A DNA stretch of 64,000 nucleotides from NCBI GenBank assembly GCA_945901795.1, contig CAMDLP010000005.1, positions 1 through 64,000 on the forward strand, given 5' to 3'. The DNA is from Akkermansia muciniphila. Lineage in GTDB: Bacteria; Verrucomicrobiota; Verrucomicrobiia; Verrucomicrobiales; Akkermansiaceae. Within the stretch, counting starts at the first letter, position 1; each line of letters starts with the position of its first letter. This document shows, piece after piece, positions 54,519 to 62,635 of the stretch. A program made the translations under genes and the position numbers. Below the pieces are notes generated by a model. That model made no database searches. It saw only the letters and a program-made list of their open reading frames with translations, and had not been told where the DNA came from.

Positions 54519-54875
54519 TCAGCGGCTTCGTTCGAGATGCACGGCGACGCACTCGGTGTTTGGGAGGATGTGTTTTTCGATGCTGATGGCGACGCGTGCG
54601 AGCGGGTGGTTTCCGAGCAGATGGTCGGCGATTTCTACGGCGAGCGTCTCGATGAGGCGGCGCGGGCGGGCGGCGGCGAGGGACTCGATTTCCTGCGAGA
54701 CGGCGTAGTAATCGACGGTGCGGGAAATTTCATCCGCCAAGCCGTCGAAGCCTTGCGACGGGGTCATGCGGATAGTGACGAGGAGGGTTTGGGAAATGGC
54801 GCGTTCCTCGTCGGGCACTCCGATGAGGGTGCAGACGCGGAGGCGGCGGATCTCGATGGTGTCAGGCGGTTGCAT
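54519..54875 (-). CDS. folB: dihydroneopterin aldolase
   Basis: A 118-residue FolB. Marks are IEIRRLRVCTLIGVPDEERA (substrate Glu region), TVDYYAVSQEIESLA, RLIETLAVEIADHLL, and the catalytic Lys in SIEKHILPNTECVAV (E-K-x3-P). It converts dihydroneopterin to 6-hydroxymethyl-dihydropterin in folate synthesis. Its start lies inside the HAD-Nudix gene (14-base overlap), so the two are co-translated. Confidence 0.92.
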   Translation of the reverse strand: MQPPDTIEIRRLRVCTLIGVPDEERAISQTLLVTIRMTPSQGFDGLADEISRTVDYYAVSQEIESLAAARPRRLIETLAVEIADHLLGNHPLARVAISIEKHILPNTECVAVHLERSR

Positions 54876-55914
54876 GGGGGATGAGGTTGCGGTCGATGGA
54901 CTCGGTGAGGAGGAAGCGGGTGGGCTCGTTGAGATCGAGAGCGAGGGCGTCTGCGGGGGAAAGCCAGCGGAACTCCTCGGCTTCGTCGTTGAGGGTGACG
55001 GCGGTGGTGGTGGCGCGGGCGACGTAGTTGAGCAGCAGGAAATGCTCGGGGCGCTGGAATTCGGGCGAGAGGATGCAGTCTTGGACGAGGGCGAACTCGA
55101 TGTCGCGGAGCTCGAGCCCGGTTTCCTCGCGGATCTCGCGGCGGAGGGCGTCGTTGGAGGGTTCGCCGCGCTCGATTTTGCCGCCGGGAATGCCCCAGCG
55201 GTCGCCCCATTTGTGGGTGCGGATCATCAGGACGTGGCCATTTCCATCGTGAATGAGCGCGCCGACGGTGGCGACGGGGCGGGAAACGCCGCGGCGGCGG
55301 TCGAGCAGGCTGCGGAGGACGCCGAGGTCGGGCACGGTGAGATCCGGGCGGACGGCGGCGAGGATTTCCGCGTGGTTGTAGCCGGTGAGTACGGCGATGG
55401 AGGAAATGCCACCGTGGCGGGCGGTTTCCACGTCGTGGGTCATGTCGCCGACGAAAGCGGTCTCGGCGGGGTCGAGGCCGTGGGTTTCGAGGATTTGGTG
55501 GATGATTTCCCGCTTGTCCAGGACGCCAGAATAGGTGGCCTCGAAATGGTGGCGGAGGCCGAAATCGTCCATCTGGCGCTCGAAGGCGAGGGTGTCCATG
55601 GAGGTGAGGACGAAGCAGCGAATGCCGATGGCGCTGCACCATTCGAGCTTTTCGCGGGCGTGGGGCAGGACGGTGACGGGCGTGATCGCGGCGTCGAAGG
55701 CCGGGCGGAAATGGGCTTCAAGTTCCTCCAGCGAGACGTGCGGGAGGAGCTCGGCGTAGAATTCCCGGTAAGGCAACCGGAACGCGCGGCGGAAGCTTTC
55801 GCGGTCGAGCGCGGCGATTTCATATTTCCCGAGCACGGCGTTGGTCGCCTCGATGACCGGGCCGAGGTCGTCCACCAGCGTGCCGGACCAATCGAAGATG
55901 AGATTTCTGAACAT
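54862..55914 (-). CDS. HAD phosphatase-Nudix hydrolase fusion
   Basis: 350 residues with two catalytic domains. The HAD domain (about 1-205) has motif I FDWSGTLVDD, motif II VLTSMD, the Lys region and motif IV FVGDMTHDVETA; the second Asp of the usual D-x-D is replaced by Ser. A linker is followed by a Nudix domain (about 212-340) with a complete Nudix box GGKIERGEPSNDALRREIRE then ETGLEL. Nudix hydrolases of the NudB/FolQ kind remove pyrophosphate from dihydroneopterin triphosphate, and HAD phosphatases can remove the last phosphate; both steps feed FolB. Overlap with folB makes this job plausible, but it is not shown. Confidence 0.8.
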   Translation of the reverse strand: MFRNLIFDWSGTLVDDLGPVIEATNAVLGKYEIAALDRESFRRAFRLPYREFYAELLPHVSLEELEAHFRPAFDAAITPVTVLPHAREKLEWCSAIGIRCFVLTSMDTLAFERQMDDFGLRHHFEATYSGVLDKREIIHQILETHGLDPAETAFVGDMTHDVETARHGGISSIAVLTGYNHAEILAAVRPDLTVPDLGVLRSLLDRRRGVSRPVATVGALIHDGNGHVLMIRTHKWGDRWGIPGGKIERGEPSNDALRREIREETGLELRDIEFALVQDCILSPEFQRPEHFLLLNYVARATTTAVTLNDEAEEFRWLSPADALALDLNEPTRFLLTESIDRNLIPHATA

Positions 55915-55926
55915 GGGAGAGCCGTT

Positions 55927-56325
55927 TTATCCAAGTTGAAACTTGATCGATTTGATCCGCCCCTCGCCGAGCTGGTCGCGGATGCGGGTGAGCAGCATGG
56001 GTTTCATTTGCTCCAATTGGAAGCGTAGCGCCGGCTGGGTCACGCGGAGGACGAGGTTTCCGCCCTTCACGGAGATCGGCTCGGTGTGGCGGGCGATGAA
56101 ATCCCCGGCGAGTTCCTTCCAAGTCGCGCGGACTTGGTCTTCGTGCAGGCCGTCTTCCGCCCCGGCGGCGCGCAGGATCGCGGCCACGAATTGCTGCGCG
56201 AGATGGATGCCGGCGTTGAGGTCCGCCGGTTCCTCGGCACCGCGCCATTCCCGCAGGATTTCCTCGCGGATTCTGCTGGAGCGCGGCGGCTTTTTCATCG
56301 CGGCGTGGCGCTTAGGCGTCGCCAT
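55927..56325 (-). CDS. DUF721/DciA-like protein
   Basis: About 132 residues. The C-terminal core ISVKGGNLVLRVTQPALRFQ and RIRDQLGEGRIKSIKFQLG follows the DUF721 pattern. Proteins of this group include DciA, which loads the replicative helicase, and predicted RNA-binding proteins. The start MATPKRHAAMKKPP overlaps the ferredoxin stop by 14 bases; MKKPP at 56298 is the alternative. The basic N-terminus fits nucleic-acid binding. Confidence 0.7.
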   Translation of the reverse strand: MATPKRHAAMKKPPRSSRIREEILREWRGAEEPADLNAGIHLAQQFVAAILRAAGAEDGLHEDQVRATWKELAGDFIARHTEPISVKGGNLVLRVTQPALRFQLEQMKPMLLTRIRDQLGEGRIKSIKFQLG

Positions 56326-56548
56326 CCTCGCCGATCGCCTCCACCGGGCAACCTTCCATGGCCTCGCGGCATTGCGCGAGCTCCTCGTCGTTTCCGGGTT
56401 GCTTGAAAACGTAGGAATAACCCTCGTCCTCGGCACGAGTGAAATTGTTCGGCGCGGTCTCACGGCAGAGATCACAATCGATGCACTGGCTGTCCACATA
56501 GAACTTGCCGGTTACGTTTTCCACATTCTTGTCTTCGCGGTCAGCCAT
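56312..56548 (-). CDS. ferredoxin (single 4Fe-4S type)
   Basis: 78 residues. The cluster ligands are CIDCDLC near residues 22-28 and GCPVEAI near the end, a Cys-x2-Cys-x2-Cys ... Cys-Pro arrangement for one 4Fe-4S cluster. The protein is acidic (GEDGDA tail, ADREDKNVEN start). It probably carries electrons to a cytosolic oxidoreductase. The start at 56548 was chosen; a longer frame exists upstream but is unlikely. Confidence 0.85.
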   Translation of the reverse strand: MADREDKNVENVTGKFYVDSQCIDCDLCRETAPNNFTRAEDEGYSYVFKQPGNDEELAQCREAMEGCPVEAIGEDGDA

Positions 56549-56685
56549 AGGAATTATCGGGATTAACAGCCCCTTGGATGACTTCAGCGGGCTTGGGATG
56601 CAACTCGATTTTTTCGGAAATTCAGATTCGGCTTTCGCACTGGTCAAGTCGGAGTCCCCGTTCTAAAAATGCCCCCGCACCCGTC

Positions 56686-57786
56686 ATGACACCCAACCCA
56701 CCTCCATCCCCCGAAGGATCATCCCTTCCTCCGCGACATCGCCCGAAGATGGGTGATCTGGTCAAGGATACGACCGAGCTGGATTTGTGGGCCTTCGACG
56801 AGCCGACCGGACCGGACGAGCAGGACAAGGGAGGCGCTCCAAGCCGGCCTGCTCGCTCCGTGGGAATTCCTGCTTCCCGCAGTTCGGGGAGCGTGAAGAA
56901 GCGGGCGGCCAGCGATTCGCTGAAATCCGAGGAATCGCCGCCACCGCAGAATTCAGGGACCGAGGAGCGCATCCAGATCGATGTCAGCAACAAGCGCCCG
57001 AGATCCCAACCGGTATCAAGTCCGGTGCACCGTGCGAAGCTTCGCGGCGAATTTGACGAGCTCGACGTGGGAAACGAGCCGGAACCATCTCCCGAGCCCG
57101 CGCCGGTTTCCGTTAGTGAGATTGCGCCGCCGGAGCCGGCCATCGAGGAAATCGTTGAGGAAACTCCGGCGGTTGTGATTCCGCCGGTGGTTGAGCAGGA
57201 CGAGTTTTCCCCGCGGATCCGGGAAAACGCCGAGCCCGTTTCCTTGCGCCCGCATCTGGGTCTTTCCAAGGTGGAGCGGATCGGTCTGGCGGGATTGCTG
57301 GGAGTGCTGCTGATCGGCGGGGGAGTGGTTTATTTCAAAGCCATCCACCGCTTGCCCGCGGGGGCCGGGCGTTTGCTGGAGAACGATTTCCCGGTCAAGG
57401 GCGCACACCTAACAATCGCTTCCGCCGACACTTACTGGCGCGCCCCGATCACCGATGGTGCTTATGTCGAAACCGTCCGCCGCGGCACCCAGCTGGTGCC
57501 GGTGGTCGATCTAACGGTGAAAAGCGGCCCGGCCGCAGTCCGGGTGTTTTTCCGTAACAGCGACGGCGACGTCATCGGCGACGCGGTGACCCGCACCATC
57601 CATGCTGGGGCCTCGCTGGAGGTGGCCGCCACCGCCGGCTTTGAGGACGTGGGGATGCACGCCGCCTACCGCACCGGACAAAGCAAGCCGTGGACGGTGC
57701 AGGTCTATGAGGCTCCTTCCGAAAATTCGCCGGGGCCTGCTTTCAAAAAGCTTTTCGAAATGAACATCTCCACCGACCGCCGCTGA
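56686..57786 (+). CDS. single-pass membrane protein with disordered cytosolic region
   Basis: 366 residues. The N-terminal 200 residues are Pro/Ser/Glu-rich and disordered (for example EPSPEPAPVSVSEIAPPEPA). One membrane segment, GLAGLLGVLLIGGGVVYF, lies near residue 215. The C-terminal 130 residues form a beta-rich periplasmic domain starting HLTIASADTYWRAPITDG and ending LFEMNISTDRR. No family is recognised. hemQ follows 12 bases later, so the two are probably co-transcribed. Confidence 0.6.
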   Translation: MTPNPPPSPEGSSLPPRHRPKMGDLVKDTTELDLWAFDEPTGPDEQDKGGAPSRPARSVGIPASRSSGSVKKRAASDSLKSEESPPPQNSGTEERIQIDVSNKRPRSQPVSSPVHRAKLRGEFDELDVGNEPEPSPEPAPVSVSEIAPPEPAIEEIVEETPAVVIPPVVEQDEFSPRIRENAEPVSLRPHLGLSKVERIGLAGLLGVLLIGGGVVYFKAIHRLPAGAGRLLENDFPVKGAHLTIASADTYWRAPITDGAYVETVRRGTQLVPVVDLTVKSGPAAVRVFFRNSDGDVIGDAVTRTIHAGASLEVAATAGFEDVGMHAAYRTGQSKPWTVQVYEAPSENSPGPAFKKLFEMNISTDRR

Positions 57787-57798
57787 ATTTCCACCGCC

Positions 57799-58626
57799 AT
57801 GACCAATCAAGAAGTCACTCCGCTCGTGCCCAGGGAAGGCTGGCACGTCATGCATTTGTTCTATCACGTCGATCACGCGCAATGGGCGCTTTACAGCGAC
57901 GAGGAGCAGCGCCAAGCCAAGACCCGCCTCACCGAACTGGTGCAGGAAATCCGCGCCACGCCGGACACGCACCTGTTGATTTTCTCCGTCGCGACTCCGA
58001 AGGCGGACCTCGGCTTCATGCTGCTGACGCCGGACCTGCAGGTGGCTAACATGTTTGAAAAACAGCTCAGTCTTTCCCTCGGGCCGGAGATTCTCAGTCC
58101 GACGTATTCCTACCTTTCCCAAACCGAGAGCTCGGAATACACCACCAGCCGCGAGCAATATGCGGCGGAAACTTTGGGCACCGAGGAAGGTCTCGTCGAG
58201 GGGACGCCCGAGTTCGAAGCCGGGCTCAAGGCCTTCGACGAGCGGATGGCGCACTATCTCAAACACCGGCTCTATCCGGTCCTGCCCGACTGGCCAGTGA
58301 TTTGTTTCTACCCGATGTCCAAGCGCCGCAACGGCGGGGACAACTGGTATGCGCTCGATTTCGAAGCCCGCAAGAAATTGATGGCTGGCCATGCTCGCGT
58401 GGGGCGCACTTATTCCGGTAGGATTCTCCAGCTCATCACCGGCTCGACCGGTCTCGATGAATTCGAATGGTGCGTCACCCTGCTGGCTAAGGACACCATC
58501 GACATCAAGTCGATTGTTTATGAAATGCGCTTCGACGAGGTCACCGCGCGCTACGGCGAGTTCGGGGATTTCTACATCGGTATGCAGCTGCCGCTCGATG
58601 TGTTGTTCCGGCGGATCTGCCTCTGA
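57799..58626 (+). CDS. hemQ: coproheme decarboxylase HemQ (chlorite-dismutase family)
   Basis: A 275-residue protein of the Cld/HemQ fold, which turns coproheme into heme b in the coproporphyrin branch. Marks are REGWHVMHLFYHVDHAQWAL, YLSQTESSEY, PMSKRRNGGDNWYALDFEAR, the heme-side HARVGRTYSGRILQLITGST and IVYEMRFDEVTARYGEFGDF. The Tyr and Met positions fit HemQ rather than true chlorite dismutase. It is followed by a strong bidirectional terminator. Confidence 0.93.
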   Translation: MTNQEVTPLVPREGWHVMHLFYHVDHAQWALYSDEEQRQAKTRLTELVQEIRATPDTHLLIFSVATPKADLGFMLLTPDLQVANMFEKQLSLSLGPEILSPTYSYLSQTESSEYTTSREQYAAETLGTEEGLVEGTPEFEAGLKAFDERMAHYLKHRLYPVLPDWPVICFYPMSKRRNGGDNWYALDFEARKKLMAGHARVGRTYSGRILQLITGSTGLDEFEWCVTLLAKDTIDIKSIVYEMRFDEVTARYGEFGDFYIGMQLPLDVLFRRICL

Positions 58627-58637
58627 TTTCAAACACG

Positions 58638-58673
58638 AAAAAGCCCGGCTCCAGTGATGGAGCCGGGCTTTTT
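58638..58673. terminator. bidirectional rho-independent terminator between hemQ and tsf
   Basis: A 16-base perfect stem including AAAAAGCCCGGCTCCA (58638-58653) and its complement (58658-58673) with a GTGA loop. It has an A-run on one side and a T-run on the other, so it terminates both hemQ (plus) and tsf (minus). Confidence 0.92.
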
Positions 58674-58685
58674 TTGTGAATCCAA

Positions 58686-59552
58686 TTATTCGCCGAGTCC
58701 GAAGCGGACGAAGCGGGTGACGGTGAGGGTGTCGCCGAGTTCCTTGCCCTTGGCTTCTAGCAGGGCGGAGACCTTGATGTCGGAGTCCTTCACGAATCCT
58801 TGCTCGAGGAAGCAGCTTTCGGCGAAGAACTTGCCGATTTGACCCTTGAGGATGTTTTCGATGATGTTCGCGGGCTTGCCTTCCGCGAGGAGGCGAGTGC
58901 GGAAAATGTCGAGCTCGTTGTCCACCACGGATTGCGGGATGTCGTCGCGGGAAAGTCCCTTGGGCGCGCAGGCCGCGATGTGTAGCGTCAGGTCCTTGAT
59001 GAGTTCCTTGAAGCTCTCGGTGTTGCGGGTTTCAGGCTGGGTGGTGCCCACCTCGATGAGCACGCCGACCTTGCCACCGAGGTGGATGTAGGAGGCGACG
59101 ACACCGCCGGTGGCTGCGTCGTAGCGGACGTATTTGCGGAATTGAAGGTTCTCGCCGACTTCGCCGACCTTCGCCTTGATCGTGTCATCGAGGGATTGCT
59201 CGCCGTGTTGATGGGCGAGGGCGGCGTCGAGATCCGCAACGGTGGAGGCGGCGAGTGCGTCTGCGATGTCACCGACGAAGGCTTGGAAGCTCTCGTTTTT
59301 GGAGACGAAGTCGGTTTCGCAGTTCACTTCTAGCAGGAGGCCGGAGGTGGCATCCGCGTTGATGCGGGCGGTGATGACGCCTTCATTGGCGGCGCGGTCG
59401 GCCATCTTGCTGGACTTCATGATGCCTCGCTCGCGAAGGAGCTTGATGGAGGCTTCGATGTCGCCGTTGGTTTCGGTGAGGACTTTCTTGCAGTCCATCA
59501 TGGGGGCGCTGGTTTTATCGCGGAGTTCTTTGACGATTGATGCGGTGATCAT
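58686..59552 (-). CDS. tsf: translation elongation factor Ts
   Basis: A 288-residue EF-Ts that recycles EF-Tu-GDP. The start MITASIVKELRDKTSAPMMD and the conserved DCKKVLTETNGDIEASIKLL are diagnostic, followed by NCETDFVSKNESFQAFVGDI and a two-part core domain with HIAACAPKGLSRDDIP. The C-terminus is complete. It follows rpsB, the universal pairing, with an attenuator hairpin between. Confidence 0.96.
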   Translation of the reverse strand: MITASIVKELRDKTSAPMMDCKKVLTETNGDIEASIKLLRERGIMKSSKMADRAANEGVITARINADATSGLLLEVNCETDFVSKNESFQAFVGDIADALAASTVADLDAALAHQHGEQSLDDTIKAKVGEVGENLQFRKYVRYDAATGGVVASYIHLGGKVGVLIEVGTTQPETRNTESFKELIKDLTLHIAACAPKGLSRDDIPQSVVDNELDIFRTRLLAEGKPANIIENILKGQIGKFFAESCFLEQGFVKDSDIKVSALLEAKGKELGDTLTVTRFVRFGLGE

Positions 59553-59580
59553 TTGAAAATTTTAGTGAGTGGTAGAGAGG

Positions 59581-59615
59581 AAAAACGGGCGCCCCGTCGC
59601 GAGACAGGACGCCCG
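59581..59615 (-). terminator. intercistronic terminator/attenuator between rpsB and tsf
   Basis: On the minus strand a 13-bp stem (two G-U pairs) with a TCGC tetraloop is followed by TTTTT: arms at 59603-59615 and 59586-59598, T-run at 59585-59581. It has the form of a strong intrinsic terminator yet lies inside the rpsB-tsf unit, so part of the transcripts should end after rpsB. This would set S2 above or apart from EF-Ts. Confidence 0.75.
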
Positions 59616-59629
59616 GTGTGAGTGAGGAT

Positions 59630-60313
59630 TTAGTTTTTGCGGCCGGCGACCATGGCATCTACCAGATTCTGGAGGATGAGGCGGATCGAGCGGATCGCGT
59701 CGTCGTTGCCCGGGATCGGGAATTGGACGAGGGCCGGGTCGGCGTTGGTATCGACGAGGGCGATGATCGGGATGTTCAAGCGGCGGGCTTCGGCCACGGC
59801 GATGGTTTCGCGGGCGGAGTCGACGATGACCACAGCGTCAGGCTTCTTGTCCATGTCGCGCACACCGCGGAGGTTGCGGAGGAGCTTTTCGCGCTCGCGG
59901 CCGAGGGCGGCGAGTTCCTTTTTCGACATGGCCTTGAATTCAGGCTGCTTCTCGATGTTTTCGAGATACTTGAGGCGCTCGACCGACTTGCGGACGGTGA
60001 GGCTGTTGGTGAGCATGCCGCCCAACCAGCGATGGTTGACGTAGTGTTGGCCGGTCGCTTCTGCGGCTTCGCGGATGGCATCCTGGGCTTGGCGCTTGCA
60101 GCCGACGAAGAGGACTTTCTTGCCCTTGCCGACGAGGTCGGCGAGGAAATCGGAGGCTTTATCGAGCTGCTGGACGGTTTTTTCCAGGTCGATGATGTAG
60201 ATTCCGCCTTTGTCCTTCATGAGGAAGGGCTTCATGCGCGGATTCCATTTCTTGGTTTGGTGCCCGTAGTGGACGCCGGCGTCCACCATTTCGTTGATGA
60301 GTTCGTTGATCAT
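59630..60313 (-). CDS. rpsB: 30S ribosomal protein S2
   Basis: A 227-residue S2. Marks are [51 protein letters not shown] and the C-terminal [20 protein letters not shown]. The length is normal. The upstream 240 bases up to the ankyrin remnant hold no gene and probably contain the promoter and leader. Confidence 0.97.
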   Translation of the reverse strand: MINELINEMVDAGVHYGHQTKKWNPRMKPFLMKDKGGIYIIDLEKTVQQLDKASDFLADLVGKGKKVLFVGCKRQAQDAIREAAEATGQHYVNHRWLGGMLTNSLTVRKSVERLKYLENIEKQPEFKAMSKKELAALGREREKLLRNLRGVRDMDKKPDAVVIVDSARETIAVAEARRLNIPIIALVDTNADPALVQFPIPGNDDAIRSIRLILQNLVDAMVAGRKN

Positions 60314-60554
60314 GTTGTGTTCTGTTTTTCCCGCCTTGAATCAGGACGGGCGATTTTTGAAGATTTGCCGCATGGAATCCCTCCGGATCTTCGTTGGTGA
60401 GTAAGGCGGCTTGAAGAGGGAGGCGGGAAATAGGGAACCGGCCCGGACTTGGCAAGGGAAATTCAAAGTAGTGTCGGCGACTGAGCAAAAGTGGAGAGCT
60501 TTTCCTGATCGTTAAGGCGTCTTAAAGACGGTATTCGGCGAGGATGTCGGGGCC

Positions 60555-61094
60555 TCACTGCCGGCGAATGTCTCGTAACGTCTCCGCCACGCGGATTGGA
60601 TCAGAGCGCATTCGTTTCTCCTCCAGCCATTGCAAAATCTGTTGCCGAGCTTCCGCCTTCCCGTCACTGCCCGTAGGCCAGTTATTCTTTTCTGCATACT
60701 AATCGAAGTCTCTCTTCCGCTCGCCAATGATCGAGCGAAGATCGTAAATGAGTTCCCTTTTGGAAACCGTATCCAGCTTTTCGATCGCACCGCGCGCCAA
60801 AAGAAAACGCGCACCTTCGAGATTCCCGCTCCTCGCTGCCGCATACAACGGAGATCTCCCGTTCTCATCAGGGATATCGACGGGCAATCCCGATTTTAAA
60901 AGAAACTCCATGATTGGGATGTGACCCAGCGCCGCCGCCATGTGCATGGCCGTGCCGCCATCCCCTTTGAACGCAGGGTCGCCACCCTCCTCAACCAGCA
61001 GTTCAACCAAAGACAAATCCCCGCTGAAGCATGCATTGGTGATCGCCGTATCGCCAAACCCATCCGGCTGATTGATCTTCGCGCCATGTTCCAA
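60555..61094 (-). pseudogene. decayed ankyrin-repeat gene
   Basis: Ankyrin repeats are readable from 61094 down: LLEHGAKINQPDGFGDTAIT, TAMHMAAALGHIPIMEFLLK and GRSPLYAAARSGNLEGARFL. No ATG precedes them; the frame opens with TTG after a TGA 17 codons upstream, so the 5' end is lost. At 60699 a TAG interrupts the frame right after RKRDFD. The next 47 codons in the same frame still read as protein (QQILQWLEEKRMRSDPIRVA) and end with TGA at 60555. The gene is broken at both ends of its repeat region. Confidence 0.7.
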
Positions 61095-61264
61095 CAGCCA
61101 CCACCAGCACCAGAAGCTCCCTATCTCTGATCTGGCAAAGGATCATGCTTCACTTCCTCGGCTGAGTAGATTTTCGCCGGACTTTCCAAGCGCCGGGTGA
61201 GCGCCCTCAACAGCGCCCTCAACAGCGCTTGCACTCCGCCGGGGATTCCCGTAGGAAACCCCCG

Positions 61265-61870
61265 ATGAAACGCCGACTCGCCCTCATTTCCCTCGTTCTA
61301 TTTACAATGCTTCCCTCTTGTCAACCTGCCAAGGAAGCGGAAAAACCCGCCTCAACGCCCGTCACCGTCAAGGCCGCGAAAGTCAGCCTGAAAACCAACG
61401 AAGGCGACATTGTCCTCGAACTGAACGCGGAAAATGCCCCCGTCACGGTCGCCAATTTCCTCGGCTACGTGAACAAGAAACACTACGACGGCACGGTCTT
61501 CCACCGCGTCATCGACGGCTTCATGATCCAAGGCGGCGGCTTCAAACTGGACGGCGGAAACCTCGTCGAGCAGGAAACCGGCAAGGGCATCGTCAACGAA
61601 GGCCAGAACGGCCTCAAGAACGAACGCGGCACCATCGCCATGGCGCGCACCAGCGACCCGAACAGCGCGACCGCCCAGTTCTTCATCAACGTGGTGGACA
61701 ACGCCATGCTCAACTACCCGAGCAACGGCGGCTACGCCGTGTTCGGCAAAGTCGTCGAAGGCATGGAGGTGGTGGACAAGATCAAGGCGGTCAAAACCCG
61801 TGCCGACGCGCGCCTCGGCGGCGATGTGCCAGTGGAGCCCGTGACCATCACCTCCGCCACCGCCGAGTGA
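61265..61870 (+). CDS. peptidyl-prolyl isomerase lipoprotein (cyclophilin type)
   Basis: 201 residues. A lipoprotein signal ends LPSC (C19). The cyclophilin domain has [20 protein letters not shown], the active-site core [17 protein letters not shown], and [20 protein letters not shown]. The protein would be anchored in the periplasm and assist folding of exported proteins. A few extra in-frame codons upstream are unlikely to be used. plsY follows 21 bases downstream. Confidence 0.92.
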   Translation: MKRRLALISLVLFTMLPSCQPAKEAEKPASTPVTVKAAKVSLKTNEGDIVLELNAENAPVTVANFLGYVNKKHYDGTVFHRVIDGFMIQGGGFKLDGGNLVEQETGKGIVNEGQNGLKNERGTIAMARTSDPNSATAQFFINVVDNAMLNYPSNGGYAVFGKVVEGMEVVDKIKAVKTRADARLGGDVPVEPVTITSATAE

Positions 61871-61891
61871 CGCGCCCCTAACCGCCGCCGC

Positions 61892-62635
61892 ATGCAACTC
61901 TGGCTCTGCCCGCTCGTCGCCTTTCTGCTAGGCTCGATCCCTTTCGGCCTGATCATTTCCAGGATCAAGGGGGTTAACATCCGCGAGCACGGCTCGGGCA
62001 ACATCGGCGCGACCAACGTGCTGCGGATCGTCGGCAAGAAATACGGCGTCACCTGCCTGCTGCTCGACGCGCTGAAGGGATTCATCCCGGTGGTGATCGC
62101 GGTCAATTTGATCCAGATCGAAGGTAAAAAAGTCGGCTTGTTCCACATCGGCGGACTGGATTCGCTCGCGCTGGTCCTCCCCGTCGCCGCGCAGTTCAAG
62201 GGCCAGCTCCTCCATGTCATCACCGCGCTGGCGGCGGTGCTCGGCCACAACTACTCGCCATGGGTCGGCTTCAAGGGCGGCAAGGGCATCGCCACTTCCG
62301 CCGGAGTTTTGTTAGCCCTGATGCCGGCCGGCGTGGTCTTGCTGATCATCGTCTGGGTCGCCGTGTTCGCGGTCAGCCGCTACGTCTCGCTGGCAAGCAT
62401 CATCGCCGCCGCGTCGCTGCCGCTCATCACCCATTACGGAGCCCGTTTCCACCACATCAACAACGACAAATCCCTGTCAACCTTGTGGCAGGCGGGCACC
62501 TGGAACAAACCGTTGTTCTTCTTCAGCCTGGTCCTCGCGATCCTCGCCATTTGGAAACACCGGACCAACATCCAGCGGCTGCTCGCAGGCACCGAGCACC
62601 GTTTCACCCGCAAGCCCAAACCCGGCGATGTCTGA
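61892..62635 (+). CDS. plsY: acyl-phosphate:glycerol-3-phosphate acyltransferase PlsY
   Basis: A 247-residue inner-membrane enzyme that makes lysophosphatidate from acyl phosphate and glycerol-3-phosphate. Motifs are FLLGSIPFGLIISR, EHGSGNIGATNVLRIVGKKY, LDALKGFIPV and LGHNYSPWVGFKGGKGIATS. It is longer than typical PlsY (about 200) because of a loop after the third helix (VNLIQIEGKKVGLFHIGG) and a longer C-terminus. It overlaps gpsA by eight bases, coupling acceptor supply to acylation. Confidence 0.94.
   Translation: MQLWLCPLVAFLLGSIPFGLIISRIKGVNIREHGSGNIGATNVLRIVGKKYGVTCLLLDALKGFIPVVIAVNLIQIEGKKVGLFHIGGLDSLALVLPVAAQFKGQLLHVITALAAVLGHNYSPWVGFKGGKGIATSAGVLLALMPAGVVLLIIVWVAVFAVSRYVSLASIIAAASLPLITHYGARFHHINNDKSLSTLWQAGTWNKPLFFFSLVLAILAIWKHRTNIQRLLAGTEHRFTRKPKPGDV

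Noticed and set aside
60314..60554. S2 leader RNA or other structured RNA upstream of rpsB
   Set aside because: It is a likely promoter and leader region, but no consensus structure could be recognised by eye.
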